The notes: generated by a model not told the origin, from the letters alone. Counted from the first letter of the stretch, positions 25,203 to 38,400 are shown. The stretch: 64,000 nucleotides of DNA from Xenopus tropicalis (GCF_000004195.4 NC_030679.2:27951712-28015711); one strand, 5' to 3'. A program made the numbers and translations.

Positions 25203-25682
25203 AAAGTTATCAAGCACAATACTTTTTTGTATTATCATTGTATCTCTTTAAGAGCAGGATGAAATATTGCTTTGAATGCCAAGTAGTGCATCATGCTCCA
25301 TCACAACTCTATTTTGCTTTATAAGCAATTCCTTTGTTTGGAGCCTACACTGATTGTGAAATCTGCCCTGGATTTGTGAGTCATTGTTTTCCTGAATCGT
25401 TTAATAGAACATTTAGTAAAATCTGTTACCACCCCCCCGGATAAGTGATGATGTTTTTCCTCGACTTACATTCTATAGCACTATAGCAGCAAACTTCCAT
25501 ACCTAAATGGCAACAACAGGGAACCAAAAAGTGTTGTTTTCAATAAAATGGTTGTCAAGCTATGGAAAGATATTTTGTTCTGACATCCAAGTCCCACATT
25601 GACTGTTTTTCTTGCAAATAAACAAACAAGTCACAACAAGCTAACTAAAATAATCAACAAACAGATTTAAAATCTACAACTT
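25203..25682. other. Intergenic, nothing assigned
   Basis: No gene recognised. Confidence 0.4.
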
Positions 25683-25738
25683 GTACATGGAGCAGAACTG
25701 CTTATTAGTATTACATGGAGCAGAACTGCTTATTAGTA
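25683..25738 (+). repeat. Short tandem duplication
   Basis: TACATGGAGCAGAACTGCTT and the bases after it (ATTAGTA) occur twice back to back with a 2-base linker. Confidence 0.9.
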
Positions 25739-25799
25739 TACTCAGAATGAGACAGAATTACTTGTGTTTCCTCTTTATTGTCTAATGTAAATGTTAATG

Positions 25800-26330
25800 T
25801 AGGAGGATAAAGGGTATGCTTACCTTTATTTAGTCAGTCCTCATAAGACCTCATCCAGCCAAGGGCTGGGCCTAGTTGAGATGGGGGAGCAGTTTCCCTT
25901 TTTCAGGTTTTGGATTCCTGGCAGTTCTGTAATTGGCCAAAGTTATTTGGTGTCCTTAGGTTTAAAAGGGAGAGTCACCATGTGTTCTGTCTCTTTGAGT
26001 CTGGTTGGATGTTTCATTAAATTAACTTAGTGTCTTGGGAGATTCTGTAATAGCTCAGTGTAGGAGTGAGAGTTATGCTTAAGATAGTTAGTAGAGCAGC
26101 CTAAGGCTCCAACAAGAAAGGCTAGTACCTAGTAGTGGCACCTTCCAGCATAGGGACCCAAGTGGTTAAGCTCACAGATAGAGATTCCTGGAATAAGCAC
26201 CATTGTGAGTATCCTTCTAGTGCCAGGGACTAGTTCTTGATCAGTGAGTACCATCTTGGCTTGTAGCTACTCTCTCAGTGCCCAGTACCATCAGGGATAG
26301 TGATTGCATATTATACGATCTGTGAAGTAA
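25800..26330 (+). mobile_element. LTR-like repeat related to 5040-6090
   Basis: TCTGTAATAGCTCAGTGTAG followed by GAGTGAG and AGGCTCCAACAAG parallels 5310-5885, but without the MITE. A GGTTTAAAAGGGAGAGTCAC promoter-like segment is at about 25960. Ends unresolved. Confidence 0.4.
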
Positions 26331-27847
26331 CACCAAAATGACTGCATGAGATATAGTAGATAACTAGGATAAAGCAATGGTCTAAAGTTTGCCCATATCT
26401 AGTAACGTATAGGAACCAATCAAATTTGGTGGTTATGGATTATTAGACAAGTAATAAGCTTAATTACATTACTCACAAAATATTACATTTTTGTTTTGAG
26501 AATCACAGGTGCCCAAGTTATTGAGAGCTCTGTTCCGTGTGTGTGAAGTCAGCTTGGTTAACCCCTTCCTCCATCCTACAGCGAGGGCCCACCTGAGTGA
26601 AAGAGTTGTAACAAATGCTCTACTCGAAGTTGCAACTACCTGAGTCCAAGTTGGGTAAGGAAAAGCAAGGTTCTAATCACCAAGGAGCAGTCAATCTGTA
26701 AAACAGTGTTACATTAATATAAAAATGTATTATGATATTTCTGTCGGAGTGCTTTCCTATTTTTTATAAAAGTAAAACTGCCTGCCAGATTAGCTCTTGT
26801 CTTGTGTGAGCTACACTTGCACGCTAGTTCCTAAATCTTTGACTACACTGAGTGCAGGTTTAAAGATGTTAGCCACTAAAGGTAAATAAAAAGCTGAATG
26901 AGTGTCAGAGTGTCCACTAATGCTCATAATCTAAATGATTTTCAGGTGGAAAAACAGGGGTGTTCTTTCAAATTCAGTGCAGTATGTTTAGATCTCATAT
27001 ATGGCTGCATGCTCTCATAGGCTTCCTATGAGCCGAAATTATGTTTGCGTGTAAATTTGCTGCCCTATCCTATGTCAAATACATACAATTAGGGCTCAGC
27101 TCTCATTTGAGAAACTATGCTAAAATGGAAAATAAAATATCTTTATACCCTGGTATCTACAATGTGTACCCTTTATTGCATTCTGTTCTTCTATTTTTTC
27201 TTACCCTCTTTTTTTCTTTTATTCTTCTCTTAGATTCTTTTGTTTCTTTATATTAGTGTATTTGTGAAACTCGGTTGAAGATACAGTTATTGTGTAATAA
27301 TCCATTGATCTTAAAAACCCTTCTTTTCTTTTACTTGTACTAATTCTTCACCAAAATTTTAATAAATTAGAAGAAAATATCTTAATGTGTTATGTAACGT
27401 TTCCTTTTTTCTTTTGGATCAGCAGAAGACACTTGTGAATTACACCTTCACACAATGCACAGGCGAGACTCCCACTATTCCTTTGCAGAACATTTGCCAA
27501 GTAACCTTTTTGTTGCCAAGCAATTCTTATAGAACAATCTGTATCACAGAATTTTGTGAAAGTGGATACAAAGTGCCTGCTGAAAATCCATGTGGGCTAT
27601 GGAAAATGATATCCTTTGCATGTTACTGAGCTCATTTCTAAGAACTCACTATTCCCTCGGTATGCAATGATCTGTATTACAGAGCTCAGCCTGTATATTT
27701 TTAGTTACATCTGCAACTATTTTTTTTAAATTATTTTTATGTGGCTAAAACCTCATGGTACCAATTTTAGTTAGTCTGAAACTATTTTAAACCCTAGGTG
27801 TTTTTGTTTACTCCCCCATCTTCCTTACTAAAGAATATTTCCTAACC
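26331..27847. other. Intergenic, nothing assigned
   Basis: Includes a GC-richer patch at 26555-26680 and a T/C-rich run at 27180-27255. No gene. Confidence 0.45.
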
Positions 27848-28085
27848 TTACCGTTTGGTGGCATAGTGGTTAGTACTTCTGTTTTGCAGCATTGGGGTCT
27901 AGAGTTTGATTCCAGCTTGGGCACTGTTTGCAAGGAGTTTGTATGTTCTGCCTGGTTCAGTCTGTGTTTCCTCCTATACCTCAAAACATACAGCCAGGGC
28001 AACTAGCTTCTGAATGTAATAAGAACCTTAGATTGCAAGCTTTACTGGGGCAGAAACTAATATAAATGTGTAATTTGTAACCTCC
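27848..28085 (+). mobile_element. tRNA-derived SINE (V-type)
   Basis: A box TGGCATAGTGG at 27859-27869 and B box AGTTTGATTCC at 27903-27913 form a tRNA-like Pol III promoter. The conserved central domain follows (GGAGTTTGTATGTTCTGCC, GTTTCCTCC, AAAACATACA), then CTTAGATTGCAAGCT and GGGGCAGAAACTAATATAAA. Moderately decayed. Confidence 0.85.
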
Positions 28086-28135
28086 AGAGATTACTGCCTT
28101 TTTTCCTCAAGAAAAAGTCCCTTAAGGCGGCCATA

Positions 28136-28310
28136 CACTGAAAGATCCACTCATTTTGCAAGGTCACCAAATGAGAAGATCTTTCCCCAGTCTCTCCCCC
28201 TTGAGGTGGGAGATATCAGTCGGGTAGGCCTGTCTAACAGCCCAATACATGCACAGATAGGCTGCAAACTCAGTCTATCTATGCGTTTATTGGCCGGTGT
28301 ATGGTCACAT
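28136..28310. mobile_element. MITE, GGCCATACAC / GTGTATGG family
   Basis: TTAA at 28132-28135, then GGCGGCCATACACTGAAAGATC. The right end GGCCGGTGTATGGTCACA is slightly degraded. Confidence 0.75.
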
Positions 28311-29515
28311 TTAGTTTATTTCATATTCACCAGTGCCACCTCTTACTTCCTCCTCCTTTTGCAACTCCCCATTATTTTTAGCCCTTGATCATTCTCTTCC
28401 TTTTGTAAAACTCTATTATTCCTTGTCAAGACTTGGTTGCCCTAAAGTACTTAAACATGTATCCTTGTATATACCCATCCCACCTCTCCCATATTCATTG
28501 ATCCACCATCCATTTTTTCTTCTGTTTATATATTTTGCCTAAATTGTTCTTTCTCTTTTTCTTAAATCTTATATGCTGACCCATGTTTCTTTCCCCTCTC
28601 CTACTTCTGTTCCCCACTCAATAACCTTCTTCCCCTCAATTCCCTTTCAAATGATTTCATCTTACCTCTAGTTCCCTTCTCTGCTTCCCAAGATTTTGAA
28701 TTCTTTTTCTGAATGTTTAAGCTCAGAATGTTTCTAATTAGATTAATGAAATGGAATGTCCACAGGGAGCTGTGACTTCAACAATTGCAAGATTTTGTAC
28801 TGGCAATACTTGGAGATTACCTTCATATTTACTTTATCTTAAGGGTCCTTGGAGGACTTAGGGGTCCTTGGAATGCCCTATTGTATTGGACAAACTGTTA
28901 ATTGAACATGAAGACCCATAACTAGCCTATGAGTAGAAGGATTGCCTTACATGTAGAGTTCAATGTTGTGTGCTAATCATGAACCTTGACCTAGACTTAA
29001 ACATTAAACCACACACTGTTTTATGAGAGGACAGCTTGAAGGGGTTCTGCTAAAGAGAAAAGCTGTAAAAAGAAGAAGTACAGTAATCGTTACCTCATGT
29101 AAAGTTTGCCTTTTTCCAGTTCTATAGAACAGCTATACAGCTAACAGCTATACAGATGGGGAACTGTTTAACCCAAAAGCAATTCCCTTTCTCTAAACAT
29201 TCCAAAAGGAAGTACTTTTCTGTAGAATAAAAAAAAATGTATTAAGTAAACAGATGATCACATGTATTATATTTCCACTGTATTTTTAGCTTTTTTTTAA
29301 TCTCCAGCCCCCCCCCCCCCCATGCGGGAAAGCTGGGCTGACCGTAACTTTGTGTCCTCTCTGGCAAAGAGATTTGTTTCTAATGAAAGGATCTAGTTGT
29401 ACTGTTCTGTTACTGTTTTGTGTTTTAAATAATAACAACTCACGCCAAGGTTTAGCCAGTCTTTATGGCCTTCAATAGATTAAACATTAAAAGAATCATA
29501 GGAAAAAGAAGAGTT
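28311..29515. other. Intergenic, pyrimidine-rich then AT-rich
   Basis: 28330-28690 is strongly C/T-biased on the plus strand. A poly-C run lies at about 29308-29322. No coding gene recognised. Confidence 0.5.
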
Positions 29516-29519
29516 TTAA

Positions 29520-29860
29520 AGGAGACATACCATGTGAAAAACCCTACTAGTCCCACCCATCTGTTCCACTTTCTGATGCCGGCTTTCCAGGCTGTGCAGG
29601 GGAGCAGCTAGGCTGACCTGATAGGGAACTGAAGCCTGTCTTTGCTTGTGGGACTGCAGGGCTGTGATTGGCTATTCCCCTTCTACTGTGCTTCTGGCAA
29701 GGACCATTAAGACATGCCCATACCACATTTAAAACAAAGACAGTGACCATAGCGGATCTATGGAGTGCTTTAATAAAGCAGCCATTTTTAAATATATTAA
29801 TTTTTAATCCAAAGTAAAACCGGCACATTACATTATTTTTAGTCATCCTACACGTCTTAT
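29520..29860. mobile_element. TTAA MITE, AGGAGACATA family
   Basis: TTAA at 29516-29519 and 29861-29864. It shares TAGGCTGACCTGATAGGGAA and GGGCTGTGATTGGCT with the better-preserved 52335-52850. Confidence 0.8.
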
Positions 29861-30010
29861 TTAATCAAAATTAGGGACCTGTGGGCTCAGTTGCAAACAC
29901 TTTGTTAGAAAAGGATCTTTCCACCCCAGTGCTACTGACATCAGCAGGTCTCATTGGGGACGGTCACCCTGTTTCAACCTCCACGCGTTTTATCAACACC
30001 AAATTCTTAA

Positions 30011-30178
30011 GGGGCAGATTTATTAAAATGTAGGATCATTCCTATGGGATTTTTAAAAAGTGTATTTGTCAAATAGTGAAATTTAACCTTCACCCATTGA
30101 TAAATCTGCTTCTAAAAATAGAAGCAAGTGGTTGAATGTTTCTGTGGTGAGCTGTAATCCCACATTTTGATCTGCCCC
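30011..30178. mobile_element. TTAA MITE, GGGGCAGATTTATTAAA ends
   Basis: TTAA on both sides (30007-30010, 30179-30182). TIR-like GGGGCAGAT and ATCTGCCCC. 168 bp and noncoding. Confidence 0.85.
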
Positions 30179-30239
30179 TTAATCTCAGGCTCTTTTTCTA
30201 GTAATATCCTAATATTGTGGTTTGCTACTTTACATTTCA

Positions 30240-30420
30240 GTTACTGTTATTATCCCATATTTGTATAACACTAACAGTTTTATTCACCAGTGGAGCTTAC
30301 AGTCTAAATTCCCTATTACATACACACACACACACACTATGTTGGGTTTTATCAGGAGCCAATGAACCTGTTTTTTGAATGTGGGAGGAAACTAGAGTGC
30401 AGATAGGAAACTCACATAAG
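30240..30420 (-). mobile_element. SINE fragment, minus strand
   Basis: The minus strand reads AGTTTCCTCCCACATTCAAA, GGTTCATTGGCTCCTGATAA, a (GT)n run, then TTTAGACTGTAAGCTCCACT, the order found in V-type SINE bodies. The head is absent. Confidence 0.75.
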
Positions 30421-32180
30421 CACAGAAGAACATATATTAAGTAACTTACTATTGCCTGGGGAACGGCTGCACTATGCACCTTGTGTTGGATAAAAAATAT
30501 AGTGCAAGGTGCACAATGCAGGCCAGTCCTGTCCTTACTGATATAAGGCAGGTGTTTAGGACAGGCACCTGTTGACTGAATGATGCAGAAGTTAAGGGAC
30601 AGGTATGGGGGCATCTTTCATGTATACAGCACTGCCAAATGCAGGTAGGGATGAATATCTGTGTTCATGCCAAATAGACATGCAAAGTGAACAAAATTTG
30701 TGAATTGCACACTTAATAGAAATCTTCTTGCAAATGGTGCCGTGGACTGGCATAGAATCAAGGTCTAGCACTGTAAGCTGTCGCTGCAAACCCCTGCACC
30801 ACAAACTTCTAATGGGATCATTGAATTCTTTGTGCCCGTAGGCCACTGTAATCCCTGGGCCCTTGTGCAGTTGCATCCCCCCTCCCACACACTGTAGCTA
30901 TGTTTCTGGAAAATAGCTGAGTGGGTTTATTACCTGTAACATTATAGAATAGAAACCATTTCAAAATTTAAACTTCTGTTCTCTGGATTACCCTTGACAT
31001 AACTGAACTTCTGTCAAGTGGGATATATCGTACAAGTGCTTATGCATTCTAGCTCCCCTTTCCTATAAATCCCTTGTCTTTCTTCAGATTAAATATTTTC
31101 AGATGTTGAGTTTGTGAATATCATAAGGAAACCATTAAATGCTTTGTTCTATACTGGTATGCTTTGTCATATTAAGCCAGCACAAAGTACAGTGTGGTAG
31201 AGAGATTGACCCCTGGGAACTTTCTATGTGGGTTGGGTTATGGACCTGAAACTCTGGTTATGTACCTGAAGAAGTGCTAAATTGACTGATCGTGGAGTGT
31301 TTATTTACTGTAATATTTTATATATAATGTTATAACATACAATACATACAAACATAAGTACCCAGGAACAGGGGTGAATTTTGCTCTTGCACAGCCCAAA
31401 GGTTGCTTTTGTGATGATTTGCCATGATTACCTTTCCAATGCCAAAGGGAGTCCAGAGTGGCTGCATTGCTAAATTTCCAGTTTAGTAACTGGAAATTTT
31501 GCTCTTAAAGGTACCAGGAGTGGCATTCTGGTAATATGTGGGTCGCTGCCACCTGAGGCAAGTTTCTAACCTTGCCTTATGTCAGGGGCACATCTGCCCA
31601 GGAATACTAGTAGGCGTGGGGCTAGATGGTAATTCTGTTATAGGCTGCTCAAAATATTTTTGAGTGGTCCTCAACTAGAACTTGTTCCTCATTTAAAAAA
31701 GGTGGGTAGCCACCTTTTCTGGAAAAAATACCAGGATTTCTATATTTTTATATTTTGTTCTTATTAACGACATGGGCATCATCCATCATTTTTACCAGCT
31801 AGCTCAATAAAATACCAGCCAGGTGTCAACACTACTTCAGAAAGAATCCCTTGTCTGACGGGCAGAGAAAGAAAAATGAAAAGTTACCGCCCTATTCAAG
31901 GGATAACTATTTATAAAAGGAAGCACCTGAGCTGAGTCTATGCATTGTGTAACAACTATGCACTAATCTCTGACACTGTAGAGACCTCTAGGTTGGACCT
32001 AGAGCTTTTGTTGCTGAGGCTGCCCACCATCCCCAACTCATTGGTGGTGCTGATTGATGGTCTGTGCTGCTGCTAAAGGTAGGCTAACAGGTAGGAGGGT
32101 GGATTTGACTCAGTTTACTGTTAGACCTGAGGCCCTACAAATAGGTCCACCACACATAGCATTTTTCCAGTGACTGATAA
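30421..32180. other. Intergenic, nothing assigned
   Basis: No gene. About 31840-32140 has an LTR-like look (TTTATAAAAGGAAGCACC at about 31911) but no borders. Confidence 0.4.
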
Positions 32181-32185
32181 GTTTT

Positions 32186-32497
32186 CTCAAGGTGACATCA
32201 ACCTGTGGCTTGCAAGCAACATATTGCCACCCACTTTTATGTTGCTTTCCATGGCCTCAAAGCAGGTGATAATTTTAAAGTTCCAGGTTTGGAAGAAAGT
32301 TTTGGAGACATAAAGACACTAGTTTATTCTAAAAAGAGCCTCCTGGAGGCTCTCAGTCTACATGGTGCTACCAAACATCCAATCACAGCACTTATTTGTC
32401 ATTCCCAAGGAACTATTTCATGCTTGTGTGGCTCATCAACTCTTTTTACATCTGAGTGTGGCTTATGGGTAAATAAGGTTAGGGACCCCGCTCTAGG
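32186..32497. mobile_element. hAT-type element, diverged copy
   Basis: Shares the GGCCTCAAAGCAGGTGATAA and GAGCCTCCTGGAGGCT body with the family; the 3' end GTTAGGGACCCCGCTCTAG corresponds to TTGGGGATCCCTGC. Terminal repeats are much mutated. Confidence 0.7.
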
Positions 32498-32754
32498 GCA
32501 TCAATTGTACAGGCATATATATCAGGATCATTACAAAGGCAAGTGGTTCTATAGTAATAACAAATAGTTTCAGTGAGAGGGGGTATGCCTGCCTCATAAC
32601 CCTGCTTAATAAAAAGGGTGGGGAGATTCTGCCATTAGTTTGGACTGTTGGACTCTCGCTGTTGGGCTGTTGGGACTACATTAATTTGCTCCATTTAATG
32701 GACTAAATGCTCTGCATGGTGGCCTAGAGAAAGTCCCACACCCAGAAAGTCCCA
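32498..32754. other. Intergenic, LTR-like debris
   Basis: CTTAATAAAAAGGGTGGGG and tandem TTGGGCTGTTGGGACT words suggest retroelement sequence. Not resolved. Confidence 0.3.
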
Positions 32755-33060
32755 GGCCCAAAGGCCTTCATTATATCCAGAGCAGTAATAAGGCCAGTAT
32801 TCCAGGTATTGATTATATATTCTATATTGATATAAAGTCTGCAAATATTAATGGGTGGTGGCCTTACCAGACATGAACCCAGTTTGATCTGGGTGAATTA
32901 GTGACTTAATAACCCCAATTACTCTCAGGAAAAGGACCTTAACTAACATTTTGTTGTCGCACATAAGTAGAGATAATGGCACAGTCCTCAACATCACCCC
33001 CTGATTTAAGAATTAAAACTAATAGGACATCCAGAGTGGTTCCCATCATTACTTTTGAAT
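32755..33060 (-). pseudogene. L1-like LINE reverse-transcriptase fragment, broken
   Basis: Minus-strand translation shows pieces of an L1-type ORF2 reverse transcriptase in order: GGDVEDCA (corresponding to the GKDPEDCANYRPIS region), then IHPDQTGFMSGKATT, a hallmark of L1 fingers/palm sequence, then LITALDIMKAF, matching catalytic motif A with its aspartate. The pieces lie in different frames and are interrupted by stop codons, and the YRPISL segment is deleted. The remnant is flanked by unrelated sequence. It is a dead 5'- and 3'-truncated piece; related sequence may continue up to about 33400. Confidence 0.7.
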
Positions 33061-33860
33061 GAGTCAAATGGTATAACTTAATTGTCCCCTTTAATAATAA
33101 CCAACTTTCAAAAGAATGACATTTTTCAATTAAAAAATAGAAAACAATCCCATATGTGTAAGACTTTTCAAGTGTGTATCCAATTAAATACAAAAGTTGG
33201 AAGCAGGATAGAGTTTGCAGTAGAATCCACTCAATCTATATCCGTGCTATTAGACTTTTTATTTGTCCGGGTAAAGACAGAAACCTCTGTGCTACAATTT
33301 GACTTTTTTTTAGCCTATTCCCTAAATGAGCAGGTCTTTGGACAGTTTTGCCACCTGCAGATATGGTCAGATAAGGTAGACTGATTATTTGGTTATTTGG
33401 CGCCCAGAATTTTATCAGGGTGGCAATAGCTTTGGGCCCATACAGGCCAACAGGCTGCTTTCGTGTGCAGCTGATAACTATCTATATAAGTGTACAAATA
33501 ATGCTGTTCTGCTGCATCTATAGACCACTAGGGAAAAGTCTTCCCCTACTTCTACCTCATATACTATAATCTTTATTTGGGTCTATTACAACCCCAAGTA
33601 CAGTGTACAAAGTGTAATTTCTATTACAGTTGCCATGTTTTCTTACCCACATTGCCCCTTTCCATTCCATTGTGCTATTACTCAGGCTACTGTGAGAGTC
33701 GGTAGTAGCCAGGGCTGGGACTAGGGATAGGCTAAAGAGGCATGTACCTAGAGTGTAAAGGATGGTGGGGGAGGGGGTGCTAGGCACATATTTCTTCTGT
33801 CTGGCTAACCCTTATTTGCAGCACCTAACAATGGGCTCCCTTGCTTTGCCTTAGGCATAT
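33061..33860. other. Intergenic, possible continuation of LINE remnant
   Basis: No further motif was firmly recognised. Confidence 0.3.
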
Positions 33861-34014
33861 CTGTGACTTGGACCGGCTCCGGTGGTAGCTCCAAGGTTCC
33901 CCGCAGTCAGTGGGTGCACTTATTCCCAAATTTCAATGAATTGGCTCTTAACACAACTATGCAGAAGTGCAAGGAGCATCTTTGGACACAAGTAACTTTA
34001 ATGAATAGGATTTA

Positions 34015-34325
34015 TTGCACAACAACTGTAGGGAAATTAGTGGCCCCACAACTTTACTAGCACACACAGCACAGCACAGCAAAGCACACAACTGCTGCAT
34101 TTAGGCCAGCTATTGTATATTCCCTTGGCCCAAAGGCAGGTGTGTATGGGAGCCCAATGGGTGAGCACTGAAAACACACAACAACTGTAGGGTAATTAGT
34201 GGCCCACAACTGCACTTGTAGTCATAATATAACCCCTTTATCTCCTTAGCCCTAGCTCAGAGCAACTGCATATAGGCCAGCTACTGTACATTCCCTTGGC
34301 CCAATGGGTGAGCACTGAGATGCAG
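34015..34325 (+). repeat. Imperfect tandem duplication, unit about 160 bp
   Basis: CACAACAACTGTAGGGAAATTAGTGGCC...GGCCAGCTATTGTATATTCC...GGGTGAGCACTGA recurs in the same order from about 34178 to 34318, with small changes and an indel. Listed words are separate landmarks within each unit. Confidence 0.8.
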
Positions 34326-35112
34326 GTCTTTCTCTATGGTCTCAGACTTGGAGGTAAAAACAAATAGCAAAAACAATGAAAACAAATAGAGTAATCACAA
34401 ACTGAAGAAAACTTGTATCAAAAGCTTTCTACTTCAAATGGAAGCAAATGGCAGCCACATACTCCCATCTGCATAATGTATGGAAAAATGTACAGTCCAT
34501 TCTGTATGTGATTACAGAAATGAAACCCCAGTGAATATGCAGTGCACATGCCACCATACATCAGATTACTAAGTCGCCTAATGATTACAGCATGTTTGGT
34601 GCATTCCTTTATATCCCTTTGTCCTTCATATGTGGGTTTGGAGAATTTCATTTCTATAACTGTTTGATCATGAGTGGGATATACAGATTCACTCATCTTG
34701 TTCCACTTACAGTTTGGGGCTTTAAGGTACACAGACATGGTGAGAGTTATTGCAGCCAAGCTCACAAAATGTTTTTTTCTTAGAGAATGATGATTTAAGA
34801 AATCACGCATTGAAAGCACATTGTGCTTTGAACTCTTTTCTTTATCCTGTATTGTAGTAACTTTGTGTTTGTGTAGATGCATTTGGAACTTATTAAGTTC
34901 CTCTTATAGACACAGTACAAGTCTGCAAGACCTCTTAGATGAATTTTTGTTATTTGTGCCTTCCCGGTGACTCTGCATTCAAAGCTCAAATACACATAAT
35001 GATTATGATTGATAATTATCCCAACCTCATTGTTTGGGCCCTGTGTATGGCCCAGTAAACTAGTGCCTTGGCAAGGAGTGGCCAAACTGGCAGACAAAAG
35101 CTTCCTGTGTAT
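34326..35112. other. Intergenic; holds the longest ORF of the window, not supported as a gene
   Basis: A 154-residue minus-strand open frame (34418-34882) has no recognisable domain, low-complexity bias or splice context that I can interpret. It is close to what chance allows in 64 kb of six frames. Confidence 0.4.
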
Positions 35113-35120
35113 CTCTAGCT

Positions 35121-35415
35121 CAGTGGCCCCTCGCCAATAGTTTAGAAGCAACATGTTGCTCATCAGCCACTTGAATGTTGATCCCAGTAGCCTCAAAGCA
35201 GACACTTATTTTTGGATTTCTGGCTTAGAGGAAAGTTTTGGTTGCATAAAAACCAGGTGTACTGCCAAACAGAGCCTCCTGTTGGCTGCCAATCCATATA
35301 GGGGCTACCAAATAGCTTATTGGTATCCCAAGGTAGATTGTTTAAGCTTGTGTTGCTCCCCAACTCTTTTTACATTTGAAAGTGTCTCACAGGTTCAAAA
35401 AGTTGTGGACCCATG
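35121..35415. mobile_element. hAT-type element with perfect 8-bp TSD
   Basis: CTCTAGCT occurs at 35113-35120 and 35416-35423. Element starts CAGTGGCCCC and ends GTTGTGGACCCATG, diverged TIRs. The body CAACATGTTGCTCATCAGCC is shared with 11021-11327. Confidence 0.88.
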
Positions 35416-35423
35416 CTCTAGCT

Positions 35424-38400
35424 AAAGGCAGTATGATGCTATGATGATTAAAGATGCTAAGTTTGCTCCAGTTCTTCTTGACTATAGTAACCAATCTGAA
35501 GGTAGCTTTTATCAGTCATCTATTAGAAGTCAGGCATAGTAACCAATAAAAAGCAAGCAACTGGTCTGTTGCTACGTAGAGGTTTCCATGCATACTGTAT
35601 GATCTTCTGATGAGTAACAATTCTCTAATCCAAAGAGAATTCAGAACATTTGATTCAAGCCTAGCTTATTGTCCAAAAATAGCCCATACGGAATATAACA
35701 TTGAGGGTCCAAATTTAATCAATGTTGAATGACTTGTTGTGAATCAGTCTAAAGGGGACCAATTAAGAAAATTGGATAAATATTGATCACTGTTACTATT
35801 TATCAAGTTAACAAGAAAAAACCTAAAGAAAATTATCATTGTCCATAGATAGCCTTCTTTCATACCAATTCAGTCATTATTTTGCCCAGTTTATGTGTTA
35901 CTTTTTGGGTTTCTTAGCACATTGCAACCGACTTGTAAAAATACTTTTAAGCTGCAAGGGGGATGTCAAAGAAAACTCAACTCTTTTTTTCATATTTGTA
36001 TAAATAGGCAAGGTTAGAATCCAGTAAAAAAAAAGTGCATCAAGGTCGGACAGGCACAAATGTCAATTCCTCCATAAAGCACACTAGCATTTTGCTGATT
36101 CTGTATGAACATGTATGATACATTTATATTTGGAATTAAAAGTGTAGGCTTAGCTTATGTGATAACAAATACATGATGTCTACATAATCAAGTCTAGTAG
36201 CTAAATTAAAAAGCAGAATTTGTGACACTGCCGCAGTATTATAGTAATATTGTATGTATTATGTATGCTGTGCATTCTAAATAAACACAGGTGGTGTGGT
36301 ACTTTTAACTTAGAAAAACTGTCTCTCATTGTCCATTGTGTCATTGACTCATTGTCCATTAATGCCACAATTCATGTGTGAGAAATGGCAACACTTTTGT
36401 GCATGCCAATATGTCTGTGCCAGCTGGTGAGAAAATAACACGCAAACGCCACCCAAGAATCCTCCTTGCTTGAATAATTGACCACATTTCAAACTGCAGA
36501 AGCACCCAAATGGTAGTTACATATCCAGAATGATCTTTGTATCTTCATCATCATCACCCAAATAACCAGATCTCAACAATATACATAAAATAAAAGTATA
36601 ATGTAAAAGTATAAAGTATGAAATATGTACTTCCTTGCATCATTGTCAGCTTGAAGTGTTAAGTACACATCAATACACACTTGTTGTATTTTAGAAGTTT
36701 GCTAACACATAATATGTTACAACCAAAGGCCAAAAGGGACACAACTGGAAGCCAAGTCTTTCTTATCATGCCCAAACATCTATCAATTTACTAATCTCAA
36801 CCCTTCTGTCATTTTGTATTTCTTAACCCCAAACCATCAGTTTGCTCATCTCCCTCTTCTGTCCATTAATATTTCTTAACCCCTGCATGTGGCATTTCTG
36901 CAAAAGGTTTAATTCTTTGTGCCTATGGGGCCCCCTCAGGTCTTAAGGCCCTAACAACAGTTGCAACCCTTGCATCCCCCCTCTGCCTACACCCCTTCTC
37001 TTGCCCCCTCTGGACATTTAAGTTGATCTTACCCTTTTTGGACATTAAAGTTACAAGTACACAATTAAAACCTCTTCCTCAAGATCTTTGCACCCAGTAG
37101 TGAGTTTTTTTGGGTAAAACACTGCACTGTGACTCTTGTTTGATGCTTAATTCAACAGCTGGGACAGGCAGGGGCTCATGATATCAGCTCTCCACTTCTT
37201 TTCCCCACCATGAGTGTGCCAGGCCCTCTTGTATGGGTCAGGTACCTATTCTGCTCTGCATCATCACATTGACGTAATCTGCACAATGTAACTTAAAGCA
37301 AAGCCATTGGGCTTGGGGATCCCTTTCTCTTTGGTGCCAAGTTTATGGTAAATGTGATCAATATTAGGTTGTTTACACTTTAAAAAGCAATTATGTAATA
37401 TCCATTTAAATTTACATTTACAATAAAAAGGAAACAAGAATTATACCCAATAAATCATTGCGATTCTTCCTCCTTGTTTTTCACACACCAGCTTATGCTA
37501 CTCACTGATTTTACATAGCAGAACTGTATATGTAACACATGCCGCAATGTAGAAATATTTAGTGTTATAGCCACACAAGCTAAAATGGATGAATTCACAT
37601 GCGTTGAATGGTTTACACGAAGAAGAAACAGACCTGGTAAAAATTCATCTGTAACCCGTCATGGGAAAAGAGACCTCAATTATTAATATGTTTCCGGGAA
37701 TTTCTATGGAAACATTTTCTAGGGCAAACTCCAGTTCATTTTCAAGGTTAATTGGCGATTTAAATTATGGAACAGAAAAAGAGATATATTTTAGTTCTGT
37801 AATGAAATTCATTTATGCATTAAAAGGATTTATAGGCTAATAAGGCCCTTGGTAATTGGACAGTTTCCATCATATTTCCTGATGCTTTTGTTGGTGGCGT
37901 CTGAAGAAAAACTGAAAACCGGATTCATCAAACTTCAAGGTTTCCTGAAGGAATCCAAGATTTTTTTAGAAACTCATGCAAATGGCCAATAGCAAGTTTG
38001 GTTGATTTACCAAATATTGATCAATATGTAACATTGCCCCAGCTAGCCAAAGAAAGAGTTTGCCATAGAGGGATATGGGCCATGCTGAAGTTTGCATGAT
38101 AACAGGGTTATCAGCTTGGTCTGGAAGATATTGATCTGATTTTTTATGAGTCAGTCTTGATGTTAATAAATTACAATTCTTGTAATTGTATTTACATAAT
38201 ATGGAAAAGGTACAATTTAAGCCTCCAACATTTTCTGTATTGATGAAGCAGAACTTATTTTGTTTTGGAACCTGCAAAATAGTTTAATCTTCATGTGCTC
38301 CAAAGTTTAAATATGGCAAAGGTTTAAAAACAGCACTTACCACCTTAAGCAAATAGTAACTTAAAAAGAAAATATAATGCAGCCATTGGAAGACATGCAT

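Noticed and set aside
31255..31295. CTGAAGAAGTGCTAAATT as hammerhead 5' half
   Set aside because: No GAAA follows at a workable distance and no helix II can form.
34418..34882. 154-residue minus-strand ORF, longest in the window
   Set aside because: No recognisable domain or family and it overlaps an equally plausible plus-strand frame; the length is within chance expectation for six frames of 64 kb.
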